DNA of 64,000 bases from Clostridiales bacterium (GCA_031263155.1 JAISGK010000078.1:1-64000), one strand, 5' to 3'; counted from the stretch's first letter, positions 8,688 through 17,630 are shown. Translations and numbers: made by a program. Notes: generated by a model from the sequence alone, not told the origin.

Positions 8688-8939
8688 ATGAACGGAAAAG
8701 GGGCGCTTAACCTGTTTTTACTAAGTTTGGCGGGTTTGGCGCTGGGCGGATTTATCGGCCACTACCTGGGCCAATACGGACCTTTGCAATGGCTAAACTA
8801 TGGCAGAACATTTGGGCTTAGCGAACCGTTTATTTTAGATATGGGTATCATTCGCCTCACGTTTGGCATTATGTTTGACATTAGCGTCTCAAGTTTGGTA
8901 GGCATTGGTTTAGGCATATTAGTTTATAAACGAATGTAG
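8688..8939 (+). CDS. DUF4321 family small membrane protein
   Basis: 83 residues with two membrane segments: one near the N-terminus (LFLLSLAGLALGGFIGHYLG) and one at the C-terminus (VSSLVGIGLGILVYKRM), joined by LDMGIIRLTFGIMF. This pattern matches the DUF4321 family that is common in Clostridia; function unknown. It has a strong GGGGGG ribosome site. It leads a tight cluster with the coiled-coil protein, acpS and the NAD(P)HX repair gene, so it is probably cotranscribed with them. Confidence 0.75.
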   Translation: MNGKGALNLFLLSLAGLALGGFIGHYLGQYGPLQWLNYGRTFGLSEPFILDMGIIRLTFGIMFDISVSSLVGIGLGILVYKRM

Positions 8940-8947
8940 GCGTTGCA

Positions 8948-9586
8948 ATGAGATTGTTTGGCAAACAAAAGACAATTACACACGAAAAACAAAAAATAGA
9001 CCCTGCCATGCTAGAGGGTATTAAAGCGCCTGTGCTTATCCTTGACTCGCTATGGCAAGAGCATTATAAAAACCGCAAATCTCTTCGCGTAGCTGAACTG
9101 GAAAAGAAAATAATAGAATTACTTAAAGAGCAAGGCCGGCTTAACGATAATGTGAAAAACCTTAATCTCAAGAAAAAGGATCACCTTAAAAGGATTTTAT
9201 CCCTCTCCGACACGGCGCATAATAAGCACAACCCAGACGATAGGGAGGCCTTGGCCGCGTTTGGCCAAGCTGTCACTGATATTAATGATCAAATCATTAT
9301 GTCAGAGAGGAAAGCGGATGCGGTCGCGCCCATGCTGGATATGGCCAATAGGGAACTTTTGGCCGAGACAGTGTCCGATGTATTTAACGATATGCGCGAG
9401 GCTCGCAAACTGGTACAAACTCTTGACCCACAGATTGATTCGTTAAAAACCCAGTTAAAAACGACAATAGAATTGCGCGATAAAGCCGACGCTGACGCCG
9501 TGGCATCGTATCAGCTGCTTCATAAACTTGTGGGCGGGCGCATACTCAATATGCTTCACAACGCGCTGGGTGACGACGGCGCATGA
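8948..9586 (+). CDS. Coiled-coil protein of unknown function
   Basis: 212 residues, soluble and highly charged. Two long predicted coiled-coil stretches, about 45-90 and 150-190, flank a Lys/Asp-rich linker (AHNKHNPDD). No signal peptide or membrane segment. It starts eight bases after the DUF4321 gene and its stop overlaps the acpS start (ATGA), so translation is coupled to acpS. I do not recognise a family. Confidence 0.7.
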   Translation: MRLFGKQKTITHEKQKIDPAMLEGIKAPVLILDSLWQEHYKNRKSLRVAELEKKIIELLKEQGRLNDNVKNLNLKKKDHLKRILSLSDTAHNKHNPDDREALAAFGQAVTDINDQIIMSERKADAVAPMLDMANRELLAETVSDVFNDMREARKLVQTLDPQIDSLKTQLKTTIELRDKADADAVASYQLLHKLVGGRILNMLHNALGDDGA

Positions 9587-10035
9587 GGGGAGAAATAGCC
9601 ATAATATACGGCGTGGGAACTGATATAGTAGACGTAGAGCGCATATACAAGGCAGTGCAAAACCCTAGATTTGTAGCCCGCGTATTTACCAGGCGTGAGG
9701 CGGATTATTGCAGGCTGCGTTATAGCAACGGTAATGGCGATAGCGCGCGCGGCGTGGCGCAGCCCAAAAACGACATACGGTTGGGACACGCCATTCATTT
9801 TGCGGGGTGTTGGGCCGCGAAAGAAGCGGTTGTCAAGTCTGTTGGCACTGGCTTTGTCGGGTTCTTTCCGCGCGATGTTGAAATTGCGCGCGATGAGAGC
9901 GGAAAGCCCTATGTTGTACCTTTGGGGACATTTCGCGACAAGTGCGACGCGTTACGCCTGGGGTTTCATTTATCCATAGCACATTCTGGTACGATCGCGA
10001 CGGCAACCTGTATCGCCATGGAGATGATCGCATGA
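9583..10035 (+). CDS. acpS: Holo-[acyl-carrier-protein] synthase
   Basis: Transfers 4'-phosphopantetheine from CoA to apo-ACP for fatty acid synthesis. The N-terminal YGVGTDIVDVERI carries the Mg-binding Asp, and CWAAKEAVVKSVGTG is the second signature. LSIAHSGTIATATCIAM is the usual C-terminal strand region. At 150 residues it is longer than typical AcpS (about 120-125). The extra residues sit between the Cys of EADYC and the CWAAKEA helix (YSNGNGDSARGVAQPKND), a polar insertion. It overlaps its neighbours by four bases on each side. The first ATG is used; a shorter start near the GTG of YGVGTD is possible. Confidence 0.9.
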   Translation: MRGEIAIIYGVGTDIVDVERIYKAVQNPRFVARVFTRREADYCRLRYSNGNGDSARGVAQPKNDIRLGHAIHFAGCWAAKEAVVKSVGTGFVGFFPRDVEIARDESGKPYVVPLGTFRDKCDALRLGFHLSIAHSGTIATATCIAMEMIA

Positions 10036-11609
10036 GAGTTGTTACATCCTCACAAATGAAATGGCTGGAGAAGCAATGCATCGAAGAGATAGGTTTGCCG
10101 GGCGTTATATTAATGGAAAACGCGGCCCTGGCGCTTAAAGAGCAGTGCCTAGCCTTTCTTGCAAATTGCGCAAGCAAGGACGGCTCTGATTTGAAACGCG
10201 CGCGGGTCATTATTGTCGCGGGTACGGGCGGCAATGGCGGCGACGGCCTTGCTCTCGCGCGCCACCTGCATGTGAGCAAGGTGGATACGCGTGTCTTGCT
10301 CGTAGGCGACGCGGGCGGAATGCGCGGCGACACAAAACTTAACCTGGATATAGCGCGAAGGCTTGGTATAAAAATAGATACCATGCCTATTGGCGATGGG
10401 TCGATTGACGTGCCCTACGCCCTGGAAGGGGCTGATCTGGTTGTTGACGCGCTGTTTGGCATCGGACTCGATAGGCGCGTTGAGGGAAGTTTTGAGTATG
10501 TAATAGATATGATGAATACTTATGGTAAATATATCATATCGGTGGATATCCCCTCTGGGGTTAACGCAGACACGGGTCATGTGATGGGTAAGGCTGTAAT
10601 GGCGCGCAAGACAGTCACCTTCGGGTACCCGAAGCCCGGTATGTTGCTGTATCCTGGGGCGGCGTTTGCCGGCGAGGTGATTACGGCAAATATTTGCTTG
10701 CCTTCATCGTCTGAAATAGATTCTGAAAGCCGTATCATTATATATACAGACGAGGAAATACCGTCGCTGCTGCCCAAACGCGGCGCTCGCAGCAATAAGG
10801 GCACATATGGACGCATACTTGGTTTTGCCGGCAGCGCGGGTATGCCCGGAGCCGCCGTGCTTTCCGCCGAGGCGGCGTACCGAGCGGGAGCGGGTTATGT
10901 GTGCGCGGCGGTTACTTCTCATGTAGGCGCTATAATTCAAAATAACCTTAGAGAGGCTGTTAGCCTTATCGTGCCCGATCGCAACGGCATGTTTTCTCAC
11001 AGGAGTATGGATGCGGCGCAGGATGAAATGGAACGGGCAAGTGTGATATATATTGGCCCAGGTTTGGGGCGCGCGCAGCACGTTACCGAATTTGTTGACG
11101 CCGTCATAGAGGCCGCGCATGTACCTCTGGTTATGGACGCGGACGCGCTTAACGCTGTTTCTGAAAACGTTAATATATTAAAAAAAGTACAATCCCCGTG
11201 TGTTATCACTCCCCACCCGGGTGAAATGAGCAGGCTGACAGGGCTTTCGATAAAAGATATTATGGATAACGCGGTTCAGGTAGCGCAAGAATTTGCCCGT
11301 GAGTTTGATGTTATCGTTTGTTTGAAAGATGCCCGGAGCGTTTGCGCCAACGCCGATGGTGACGTTTATATAAATGTGACGGGCGACACAACCTTAGCCA
11401 AGGCGGGAAGCGGCGATATACTTACAGGGCTTATTGCCGGGTTGCTGGCGCAAAGGTGCGAACCATTTGTCGCTGCGTCGCTGGGTATGTATTTGCACGG
11501 TAAGGCGGGTGAGTTTGCCGGACACGAGCTATCGCATCGCGGAGCGCTGGCCTCTGATGTTTTGCGCCACATTCCCGATGTGCTTAAGAGTTACGAAAGC
11601 CTGGCGTGA
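10032..11609 (+). CDS. nnr: Bifunctional NAD(P)H-hydrate epimerase / dehydratase
   Basis: Repairs hydrated NADH/NADPH. The N-terminal YjeF_N domain (about 1-215) epimerises NAD(P)HX: GTGGNGGDGLALARHL at 64-79, DALFGIGLDR, and SVDIPSGVNADTG. The C-terminal ribokinase-like domain (about 235-525) dehydrates the S form with ADP: GSAGMPGAAVLSAEAAYRAGAGYV, IGPGLGR, MDADALNA, TPHPGEMSRL and the anion-hole motif AKAGSGDILTG. I start at ATG 10032, which overlaps the acpS stop (ATGA) and begins MRVVTSSQMKWLE, the normal family start; a start 90 bases earlier inside acpS would be too long. The pairing of acpS with nnr is common in Bacillota. Confidence 0.95.
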   Translation: MRVVTSSQMKWLEKQCIEEIGLPGVILMENAALALKEQCLAFLANCASKDGSDLKRARVIIVAGTGGNGGDGLALARHLHVSKVDTRVLLVGDAGGMRGDTKLNLDIARRLGIKIDTMPIGDGSIDVPYALEGADLVVDALFGIGLDRRVEGSFEYVIDMMNTYGKYIISVDIPSGVNADTGHVMGKAVMARKTVTFGYPKPGMLLYPGAAFAGEVITANICLPSSSEIDSESRIIIYTDEEIPSLLPKRGARSNKGTYGRILGFAGSAGMPGAAVLSAEAAYRAGAGYVCAAVTSHVGAIIQNNLREAVSLIVPDRNGMFSHRSMDAAQDEMERASVIYIGPGLGRAQHVTEFVDAVIEAAHVPLVMDADALNAVSENVNILKKVQSPCVITPHPGEMSRLTGLSIKDIMDNAVQVAQEFAREFDVIVCLKDARSVCANADGDVYINVTGDTTLAKAGSGDILTGLIAGLLAQRCEPFVAASLGMYLHGKAGEFAGHELSHRGALASDVLRHIPDVLKSYESLA

Positions 11610-11659
11610 TTAGGGGCGCGCGGCCAACACGCGTCTAATTGGAAACGGTGGTGTTTAAC

Positions 11660-13090
11660 GTGAACAAAGATATCAAAGGCATATATGTATCGCCCTTAGC
11701 GGTGCGGTACGCCGACGCGGATATGCAGTATCTTTTTTCCGAAGCGTTTAAATTTAAAACCTGGCGCGCGCTTTGGATAGCCCTTGCCGAATCTCAGCAA
11801 GCGTTGGGGCTTGACATTACAAACGAGCAAATTAACGAGTTAAAAGCCCATAAAGATGACATAAACTACGCCGACGCACAGGCGCGTGAGAAGATCACGC
11901 GGCATGACGTTATGGCGCACATATACGCCTACGGATTGCAATGCCCCAAGGCAAAGCCTATAATACATTTGGGAGCTACCAGCTGCTACGTAGGCGACAA
12001 TACAGACATTATCATAATGAAAAACGCTATGGCTCTGATAAAATCGCAGCTTGTGACAGTCGTTCGCGCGTTGGTCGAGTTCGCGAAAAATTATGAATCC
12101 TTGCCGACTCTGGGCTTTACGCATCTTCAACCCGCACAGCTTACTACAGTGGGCAAACGGGCGTGCCTTTGGATACAAGACCTGATGATAGACCTAGATG
12201 ATATCTGCGCGCTCAACCTCCCCATGTTAGGGTCAAAAGGCACAACGGGCACGCAAGCCTCATTCAAGGAATTGTTTGGGGGCGATTTAGATAAGGCCAT
12301 GAGATTGGATTTTATGATAGCCGCTAAAATGGGGTTTGACACTATTGTTCCCGTTAGCGGGCAAACCTATTCGCGCAAATGGGACGCGAAGGTTGTGAAC
12401 ATCCTAAGCGGCATAGCCCAAAGCGCGGCAAAATTTTCTAACGATATACGTCTGCTTCAACATATGAAAGAGGTAGAAGAGCCATTTGAGGCGACGCAGG
12501 TGGGGTCGTCCGCCATGGCGTACAAGCGCAACCCCATGCGTTGTGAACGAATTGCGGCGCTGTGCCGTTATGTGATAGCAAACAGCGAAAACGCCGCGCT
12601 TACCGCGCAGTCACAATGGTTCGAGCGCACGCTGGACGATAGCGCGAACAAGCGAATAGCCGTGGCGGAGTCGTTTCTGGCGGTTAACGCGGTGTTAAAC
12701 ATTTATGCCAACGTAGCCGGCGGTCTTATTGTGTATCCTAAAATGATTCACCGGCACATAATGGAAGAACTGCCGTTTATGGCTACAGAAAATATTATGA
12801 TGAACGCGGTGAAGAACGGCGGAGACAGGCAGGTCTTGCACGAGCGCATACGCGAACTGTCTATACAATCGGCCAGGAGAGTAAAAGAGGAAGGTTTGTC
12901 AAACGATCTCCTTGAGCGTATAGCGAACGACCCCGCGTTTAACTTGAACGAGCGGGAGCTTGGCGGGATTCTTGACCCAAGCGACTACACAGGCTTTGCG
13001 GAGCGGCAAACGGTAATGTACCTCGACGCTGTGGACGAACGCCTGCGCGATTATACAACCGATAAACACATGGCAAATGTGACAGTATGA
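11660..13090 (+). CDS. purB: Adenylosuccinate lyase
   Basis: Purine pathway enzyme that releases fumarate from SAICAR and from adenylosuccinate. 476 residues. The fumarase/aspartase-superfamily signature SSAMAYKRNPMRCER carries the catalytic Ser loop and Lys/Asn, and HLGATSCYVGDNTD and FTHLQPAQLTTVGKR are the other two conserved regions. Start GTG 11660-11662 is preferred: GGTGGTG sits six bases upstream and the product begins VNKDIKGIYVSPL. A TTG at 11639 is in frame but has no ribosome site. Gap of 50 bases from nnr; may share its transcript. Confidence 0.93.
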   Translation: MNKDIKGIYVSPLAVRYADADMQYLFSEAFKFKTWRALWIALAESQQALGLDITNEQINELKAHKDDINYADAQAREKITRHDVMAHIYAYGLQCPKAKPIIHLGATSCYVGDNTDIIIMKNAMALIKSQLVTVVRALVEFAKNYESLPTLGFTHLQPAQLTTVGKRACLWIQDLMIDLDDICALNLPMLGSKGTTGTQASFKELFGGDLDKAMRLDFMIAAKMGFDTIVPVSGQTYSRKWDAKVVNILSGIAQSAAKFSNDIRLLQHMKEVEEPFEATQVGSSAMAYKRNPMRCERIAALCRYVIANSENAALTAQSQWFERTLDDSANKRIAVAESFLAVNAVLNIYANVAGGLIVYPKMIHRHIMEELPFMATENIMMNAVKNGGDRQVLHERIRELSIQSARRVKEEGLSNDLLERIANDPAFNLNERELGGILDPSDYTGFAERQTVMYLDAVDERLRDYTTDKHMANVTV

Positions 13091-13152
13091 TCTGAGACAA
13101 TAAACCCATGAGAAAACAATGGACAGACTTTGCATTGAGAGGATAATATGCC

Positions 13153-13623
13153 ATGGATGTTGAGCTTGTCACGTGTGTGATGATTCAGAACCCTGAAACC
13201 GGAAAATTGCTTGTTCAGAACCGAAAGCTAAAATATCCGGGGTGGTCGTTCCCAGGAGGGCATGTCGAGCGCGGCGAAAGTTTTTATGATTGCGCCGTGC
13301 GCGAGGTAAAAGAAGAAACCGGCCTTGATGTAAAGAATCTCAAATATTGCGGGGTGCTGCACTGGATGAACCGCGATAACGACGAGCGTTACCTCTGCTT
13401 TATGTATAAGACGACTGAGTTTGATGGCAAAGTAATCACCGAAACAGACGAGGGCGAGCAGTTTTGGCTTGGTATGGACGAATTGTTCTCAACGCCCAAA
13501 GAGAGATTCTCATCCGCTGAACACTACCCGTTATCTCCCCTTTTCCACGACTACGGCAAATATAGCGAGGCTTTTGTTGCATGGAGCGGGGATGAATCCA
13601 CCTGGGAATTGTATTACAAGTAA
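13153..13623 (+). CDS. Nudix hydrolase, MutT/8-oxo-dGTP diphosphatase type
   Basis: 156 residues. Nudix box GGHVERGESFYDCAVREVKEETGLD at about 33-57 has the Gly, Glu, REVxEE and Gly positions needed for Mg binding and pyrophosphohydrolysis. The N-terminal strand TCVMIQNPETGKLLVQNR and a C-terminal WELYYK are typical of the MutT/YtkD-like group that cleans oxidised nucleotides or similar substrates; the true substrate cannot be read from sequence. Ribosome site GAGAGG upstream of ATG 13153. Lies 62 bases after purB and is followed by strong hairpins. Confidence 0.88.
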   Translation: MDVELVTCVMIQNPETGKLLVQNRKLKYPGWSFPGGHVERGESFYDCAVREVKEETGLDVKNLKYCGVLHWMNRDNDERYLCFMYKTTEFDGKVITETDEGEQFWLGMDELFSTPKERFSSAEHYPLSPLFHDYGKYSEAFVAWSGDESTWELYYK

Positions 13624-13662
13624 ATGGCAAAAAATACAAGGAAGACTTAAAGATGAGCAAGA

Positions 13663-13763
13663 AACGGGATTGCCAGGCAGCTGCCCGCCTTGACCCGGCG
13701 TTGTTGCCTGCAATCCCGTTGTTGGATCGGGCAGGAGGGGCTAGTCACCCCCTCCTGCCCGAT
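13663..13763. terminator. Two stem-loops between convergent genes
   Basis: First: 13663-13679 pairs with 13705-13720 (core CGGGATTG/CAATCCCG, one base bulged). Second: 13726-13740 pairs perfectly over 15 bases with 13749-13763 (ATCGGGCAGGAGGGG and its complement), loop of eight. Only a short TTTCT follows, so termination is likely but not certain. They lie between the Nudix gene and a converging gene. Confidence 0.6.
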
Positions 13764-13792
13764 TTCTGTTGGGACTGGTGAATGGTAACAAT

Positions 13793-14500
13793 CTATTGCG
13801 CCGCAGTCCAGGCTTTGTTGATTACCCCTTGCAGCTCGTTCTCGTAGGATCGGTTGCCGTTGTGTACCTGACTGCCCTTAAAATGCAGACAAATTTGCCC
13901 GTTCATGCCGTTGGCGTCGTTGATACCTTTTGCGTGCGGCATTCCATTTATCGCGGCGGCGATTGTTTTCCCGCCAAACGTAACCCATACGGGACGCCCA
14001 TCCCAGCTCCAGCTGCCCCAAAGAGACAGCATAATTGCCGTATCCGCCTGTGTTACCGGCTCGACATCCGCGTGGTTGCCATTGCTAAAACTTCTTACAT
14101 AGTATGTAGTTTGTGACCATATGTCATAAATCTTCAAATCTTCTCCAAGGGGCACGATCGGTTTTGTCTCACTCCACGTAAGCAATTCTACAGGGTAGTC
14201 GGTGGGGGTTTTTGGTTTATCGACACATAAATACTCCATTTTAACAAATCCGGCTTCGCCGTTATAATCCACCTGCGCCCAACCACCGTTCGCGTTATTG
14301 TCTGTGGAGTTAACCTGAATCTTTGTGCCTCGCGTCAGCGATTTTATTACGCCCCACTGCTGGCCAGGCCCTTTACGAAAATTGACTTTTGTATTGGTGT
14401 ATCGTATGAGGCCAAGGGGGGAAATATTAGCGTACACATGGGTACCGCGCAAACCGAATATCGCTAAGACGATCGCAAAAATTGCAAAATAATGGCGCAT
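13793..14500 (-). CDS. Secreted SH3-domain protein with conserved C-terminal module
   Basis: 235 residues. Signal peptide 1-24. A bacterial SH3 domain at about 35-95 (TNTKVNFRKGPGQQWGVIKSL ... GWAQVDYNGEAGFVKMEYL) is expected to bind cell wall peptide. The C-terminal half (about 105-235) is a compact module with NHADVEPVTQADTAIM, WSWDGRPVWVTFGGK, AAAINGMPHAKG and ICLHFKGSQVH. I have seen this pattern beside SH3 or wall-binding domains in other Bacillota secreted proteins, but I know of no assigned activity. Its clustered His/Asp residues suggest a metal or catalytic site. Ribosome site AGGAGG lies just upstream. Single gene, convergent with the Nudix gene. Confidence 0.75.
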   Translation of the reverse strand: MRHYFAIFAIVLAIFGLRGTHVYANISPLGLIRYTNTKVNFRKGPGQQWGVIKSLTRGTKIQVNSTDNNANGGWAQVDYNGEAGFVKMEYLCVDKPKTPTDYPVELLTWSETKPIVPLGEDLKIYDIWSQTTYYVRSFSNGNHADVEPVTQADTAIMLSLWGSWSWDGRPVWVTFGGKTIAAAINGMPHAKGINDANGMNGQICLHFKGSQVHNGNRSYENELQGVINKAWTAAQ

Positions 14501-14583
14501 ATTAAAGCCTCCTGAGAGTATTTGTCGTCAGGAGTCAGCTTAACATTTTCGTAATAATTCGTCAATCACCAATAGTTGGGCAA

Positions 14584-15531
14584 TTATATATTATCTATGT
14601 TCGAAACCCAAAAATGGTATAATTCTAAATTCACGCTGGTATTATCTTCTATCGGCGCGAATACGGCGGCAAGATCTGTCTGGCTTATTGTGTAATGGCT
14701 TGCCAATGCCCAAAGCGCGTTATACATGGCCGATGTTTTGTCATTTGGTAGGCTTACGCTAACACTGTCCAGGTTGTGCTCGATCATATGGCGAGACAGC
14801 AAACGTTTAACAACCTCTGTATCGCCCGCAGCCTCCACTATCTCCCCTTTGTTATCGCCGTATGCGATGTATCCTGATTCGCCGTCCGCCTCGCCTATTA
14901 TCCACCTGTGCTTAAGGCGTTGAAACTGTTTTTTCCATGCTGTGTCGTCACGCTTTACAAAAGCCGGCAAAGTTGTGTACAACTCATTAAGCAGCGGTAT
15001 ATCATTCGGGGCGGCGATCTTGGTCCACAAGCCAGACTGATCGACCAGATTTACGTACCTGTGTTTTTGAAAATTCAGTGTCAGATTTTCCCCGCCAAAG
15101 TCAAACCCGAACCTCCCATAGCGGAATCGATCGCCGCTTAAAAATCCCATGACCGCGCCGTTAGCCTTGGCGTTATCCAGCGCGGTTGACAGCAATGAGC
15201 GCATGACGTTTCTGCCGCGCCACTGTTTTAGTGTGCATACCTGTCCAATGCCCACCGCGTTTACGGCAACCGCACCCGCGCCGTCTTTTCTCTTCATAAC
15301 GACCTCAAAAGGATACGCGCCCACCACGCCTATAACATTGCCGTTATCGTCTTTAGCTATATAATGTCTCGCAATGTCAACCTCATTGGCAAGATGCGGG
15401 TACGGCGTGCAGTTGCCCATATTTTTTTGAAACCATTCGCTGTCTATGCCGCAATCGAACGCGGCGTTCATGGTGTCAAGCGCTGCGGAGTAATCGCCGC
15501 GCGTACAAATGGTCACAACGAATTTTGACAT
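14584..15531 (-). CDS. GNAT family N-acetyltransferase
   Basis: 315 residues. The N-terminal GNAT domain has GIGQVCTLKQWRGRNVMRSLLSTALDNAKANGA, the acetyl-CoA-binding helix-turn (Q/RxxGxG/A variant WRGRNV), followed by FLSGDRFRYGRFGFDFGG. This last motif is typical of the Eis-like group (enhanced-intracellular-survival-type acetyltransferases). A second, weaker domain follows (about 190-300). Substrate unknown. Downstream of and in the same direction as the NlpC/P60 gene, gap about 30 bases, so probably one transcript. Confidence 0.8.
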   Translation of the reverse strand: MSKFVVTICTRGDYSAALDTMNAAFDCGIDSEWFQKNMGNCTPYPHLANEVDIARHYIAKDDNGNVIGVVGAYPFEVVMKRKDGAGAVAVNAVGIGQVCTLKQWRGRNVMRSLLSTALDNAKANGAVMGFLSGDRFRYGRFGFDFGGENLTLNFQKHRYVNLVDQSGLWTKIAAPNDIPLLNELYTTLPAFVKRDDTAWKKQFQRLKHRWIIGEADGESGYIAYGDNKGEIVEAAGDTEVVKRLLSRHMIEHNLDSVSVSLPNDKTSAMYNALWALASHYTISQTDLAAVFAPIEDNTSVNLELYHFWVSNIDNI

Positions 15532-15562
15532 AGGTTCGCCCTCTTTCTTTGATATCTTTAGA

Positions 15563-16393
15563 TTAAAAAATTGTTCCCGTTTTTACGACGCTGGTGAGCA
15601 GATCGCCTCTAAACACAGGGCTTGTCGGGTCGAAACTGTTGATAACCACCCCGACCGCGCTTGGATTGGCTGTCGAATGTATAAAGTCGCCGCCGCCCAG
15701 GTACATGGCCACATGATGGGCAAAGAACACCAAATCGCCAGGCTTTTTTTCTCCAAATGGAATCTCGCGCATATCAAATCCCGGGCGAATGTCCGCGTCG
15801 CGGTATATAATACTGCCGCATAGCATGTACGCCATAGATGTAAGCCCGCTGCAATCTATACCCAACGGGGTTTTGCCGCCCCAGCGATATTGAACGCCGA
15901 GGTATAGTTTTGCCGCCGCGACGATTTTTTCTCGCAAAACCCACTCATCGCCCTTATTCCATGAGGTCGCCTGAGGCAATACGCATGGCTTACGCACCCA
16001 CCCTTGAGCGCCGTCGGCCAGCCCAATCTTGATGTATCCATCATCGCCTGTCTCATCTTCCGGCAATCTTTCCAACAAACCGCCGCGAGGCACGTTAGCA
16101 ATCGTGTGCGGGTGTACAGACGGCCCTACCTTTACGTCCAGGTAGGGAGACCACACCGTCCACTTGGGAACAGACCGCCAACGCTCTATCTTGTCGCTGT
16201 CCTGAAGCAAACAAGTTTGCGGCGCCCAGCCTTCATAGCGATAGTGCGCGCGCACGCGCACAAAGCCGTCTTTGGGCGGGCTTATGATATCTACTATCAT
16301 GCCATATAAAACTTCATCGACCAGTTCGTCATCCGTCGCCTCAAGATACAGCGGGCAAATGTCAGTGATTACCAACGCCTCTTGCTTTTCCAT
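15563..16393 (-). CDS. C40 peptidase, SH3-NlpC/P60 (YkfC-like)
   Basis: 276 residues. Two SH3-like domains (about 1-70 and 75-135) precede an NlpC/P60 cysteine peptidase domain. Catalytic motifs: GIDCSGLTSMAY (Cys), HHVAMYLGGGDFIHST (His) and the polar residue downstream. The length and the two SH3 domains match YkfC-type gamma-D-glutamyl-L-diamino acid endopeptidases, which cut imported murein peptides. No signal peptide, consistent with a cytoplasmic recycling enzyme. A role with the nearby peptide importer is possible but is inference. Ribosome site GGGAGG. Confidence 0.88.
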   Translation of the reverse strand: MEKQEALVITDICPLYLEATDDELVDEVLYGMIVDIISPPKDGFVRVRAHYRYEGWAPQTCLLQDSDKIERWRSVPKWTVWSPYLDVKVGPSVHPHTIANVPRGGLLERLPEDETGDDGYIKIGLADGAQGWVRKPCVLPQATSWNKGDEWVLREKIVAAAKLYLGVQYRWGGKTPLGIDCSGLTSMAYMLCGSIIYRDADIRPGFDMREIPFGEKKPGDLVFFAHHVAMYLGGGDFIHSTANPSAVGVVINSFDPTSPVFRGDLLTSVVKTGTIF

Positions 16394-16419
16394 ATTACCC
16401 TCCCATGAAATATATTTTC

Positions 16420-16580
16420 ACAAAAGAATTCTGCTTTCGTAGGGGCGCGCACTGCGCGCCCGTGGGCTTTTCCCGGCCTCTCCGATATCGGGTAACCGAG
16501 CGAGCGAGCGAGCGGGCGGCTTTTTGACCTGGTTATCGGGCGGTTGTCGGGTGCGGGCGCGCACTGCGCGCCCCTACGAG
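16420..16580. repeat. MITE-like palindromic element, copy 1
   Basis: Terminal arms 16438-16461 and 16555-16578 are 24-base inverted repeats with one mismatch; the arm core GGGGCGCGCACTGCGCGCCC is itself nearly palindromic. The interior holds GGGCGGCTTTTT, a (GAGC)n run at 16498-16514 and GGTTATCGGGCGGTTGTCGGGTGCGG. The outer left flank CACAAAAGAATTCTGCTTTCG reappears inverted at the end of copy 2 (20519-20608). No coding capacity. Lies in the gap between the NlpC/P60 gene and degV. Confidence 0.75.
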
Positions 16581-16615
16581 ATCATACCACCCATACCAAA
16601 ATAATAATCCCCAAC

Positions 16616-17500
16616 CTACGCCACTTTGGGCACATAGCCTATCCCTACTACCGTGGGGCCTATGTGAGTTCCTATCGTCGTGCCTATAGTCACGCGTGAA
16701 TAATCTACCTCGCAGCCCATCCGTGCAATCAACTCCGTCTCTATCAACGCGCATTCATCGACACAGTCAGAATGTACGGTCATCATAAGATGCGAATCTA
16801 TATCGCCTCCTATATCTTTCTCTATCATATTGACAATCTCATTGAGAGCTTTCCGTCGCCCTCGTACTTTGGCGATGGGGTTAAGCTCGCCGCCAAACAT
16901 GCATATTATTGGCTTAATGTTAAGCAAAATACCCGCAAAAGCGGTAACTTTACCTATTCGCCCCCCGCGTTGAAGATATTCCAGCGAATCTACCGTAAAT
17001 ATAATGCGTGATCTTTTTATCACTTTGTCCAATACATCGCATGTCTCGTCCATACTGTACCCCATGTCGCGCAGTCTTGCCGCCTGCACCACGATCGCGC
17101 CCTGCCCGACAGTACACATGCGGCTATCGAATACGCGTATCTTGCGATCCGGGTATTCATCGGCCAGCAAATTAAAAGCGTTATTGGCGCTGTTTATGGA
17201 TCCGCTAAATTTTGAGGTGAGGCATATGCATAAAATGTCCTGCCCGTTGTCCAATGCGGGGCGAAACACATCTAGATAATCTTGTATGGGCGGCAGTGAG
17301 GTTTTGGGCATGATGTGATTGGCACGCATAAGACCATATAACTCTGCGGGCTGAATGTCCTCGTATTCACGCATATAATGCAGACCGCCGTCTATTGTTA
17401 CGTAGTAGCGCACTAAATCAATATTGTGCTTGCTAAGAGTAACGCTGGGCAAATCGCAAGAACTGTCAGAAATAATCTTGAAATTGTAGCTTGAAGTCAT
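16616..17500 (-). CDS. DegV family fatty-acid-binding protein
   Basis: 294 residues. DegV/FakB proteins bind a fatty acid and present it to FakA kinase for phosphorylation. Motifs: ISDSSCDLP at the N-terminus, MPKTSLPP, LCICLTSKFSGSINSA, VFDSRMCTVGQGAIV, SLEYLQRGGRIG and a C-terminal GTTIGTHIGPTVVGIGYV. All are typical. ATG 17498-17500 is the likely start because AAAGGTGG lies eight bases upstream; a GTG 12 bases earlier overlaps that site. No fakA in view. Single gene with the MITE-like repeat downstream. Confidence 0.92.
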   Translation of the reverse strand: MTSSYNFKIISDSSCDLPSVTLSKHNIDLVRYYVTIDGGLHYMREYEDIQPAELYGLMRANHIMPKTSLPPIQDYLDVFRPALDNGQDILCICLTSKFSGSINSANNAFNLLADEYPDRKIRVFDSRMCTVGQGAIVVQAARLRDMGYSMDETCDVLDKVIKRSRIIFTVDSLEYLQRGGRIGKVTAFAGILLNIKPIICMFGGELNPIAKVRGRRKALNEIVNMIEKDIGGDIDSHLMMTVHSDCVDECALIETELIARMGCEVDYSRVTIGTTIGTHIGPTVVGIGYVPKVA

Positions 17501-17600
17501 GGCAGTCACCACCTTTATCCTTTACAAACAAAAGATATTTTAAGTGTTATTAACTTCCATGTCAATCGCCCATTTGTCAACTATACATTGCTGCACATTG

Positions 17601-17630
17601 TTGTTAAGATATATAAAAATGTGTTATACT
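17601..17630 (+). promoter_or_regulatory. Probable SigA promoter of the PBP gene
   Basis: TTGTTA (17601-17606), 18-base AT-rich spacer, TATACT (17625-17630), 44 bases before the ATG of the class A PBP gene. Confidence 0.6.

Noticed and set aside
16498-16514. (GAGC)n run as a phase-variable tract
   Set aside because: It is not in or directly before any gene start; it lies inside the MITE-like element.
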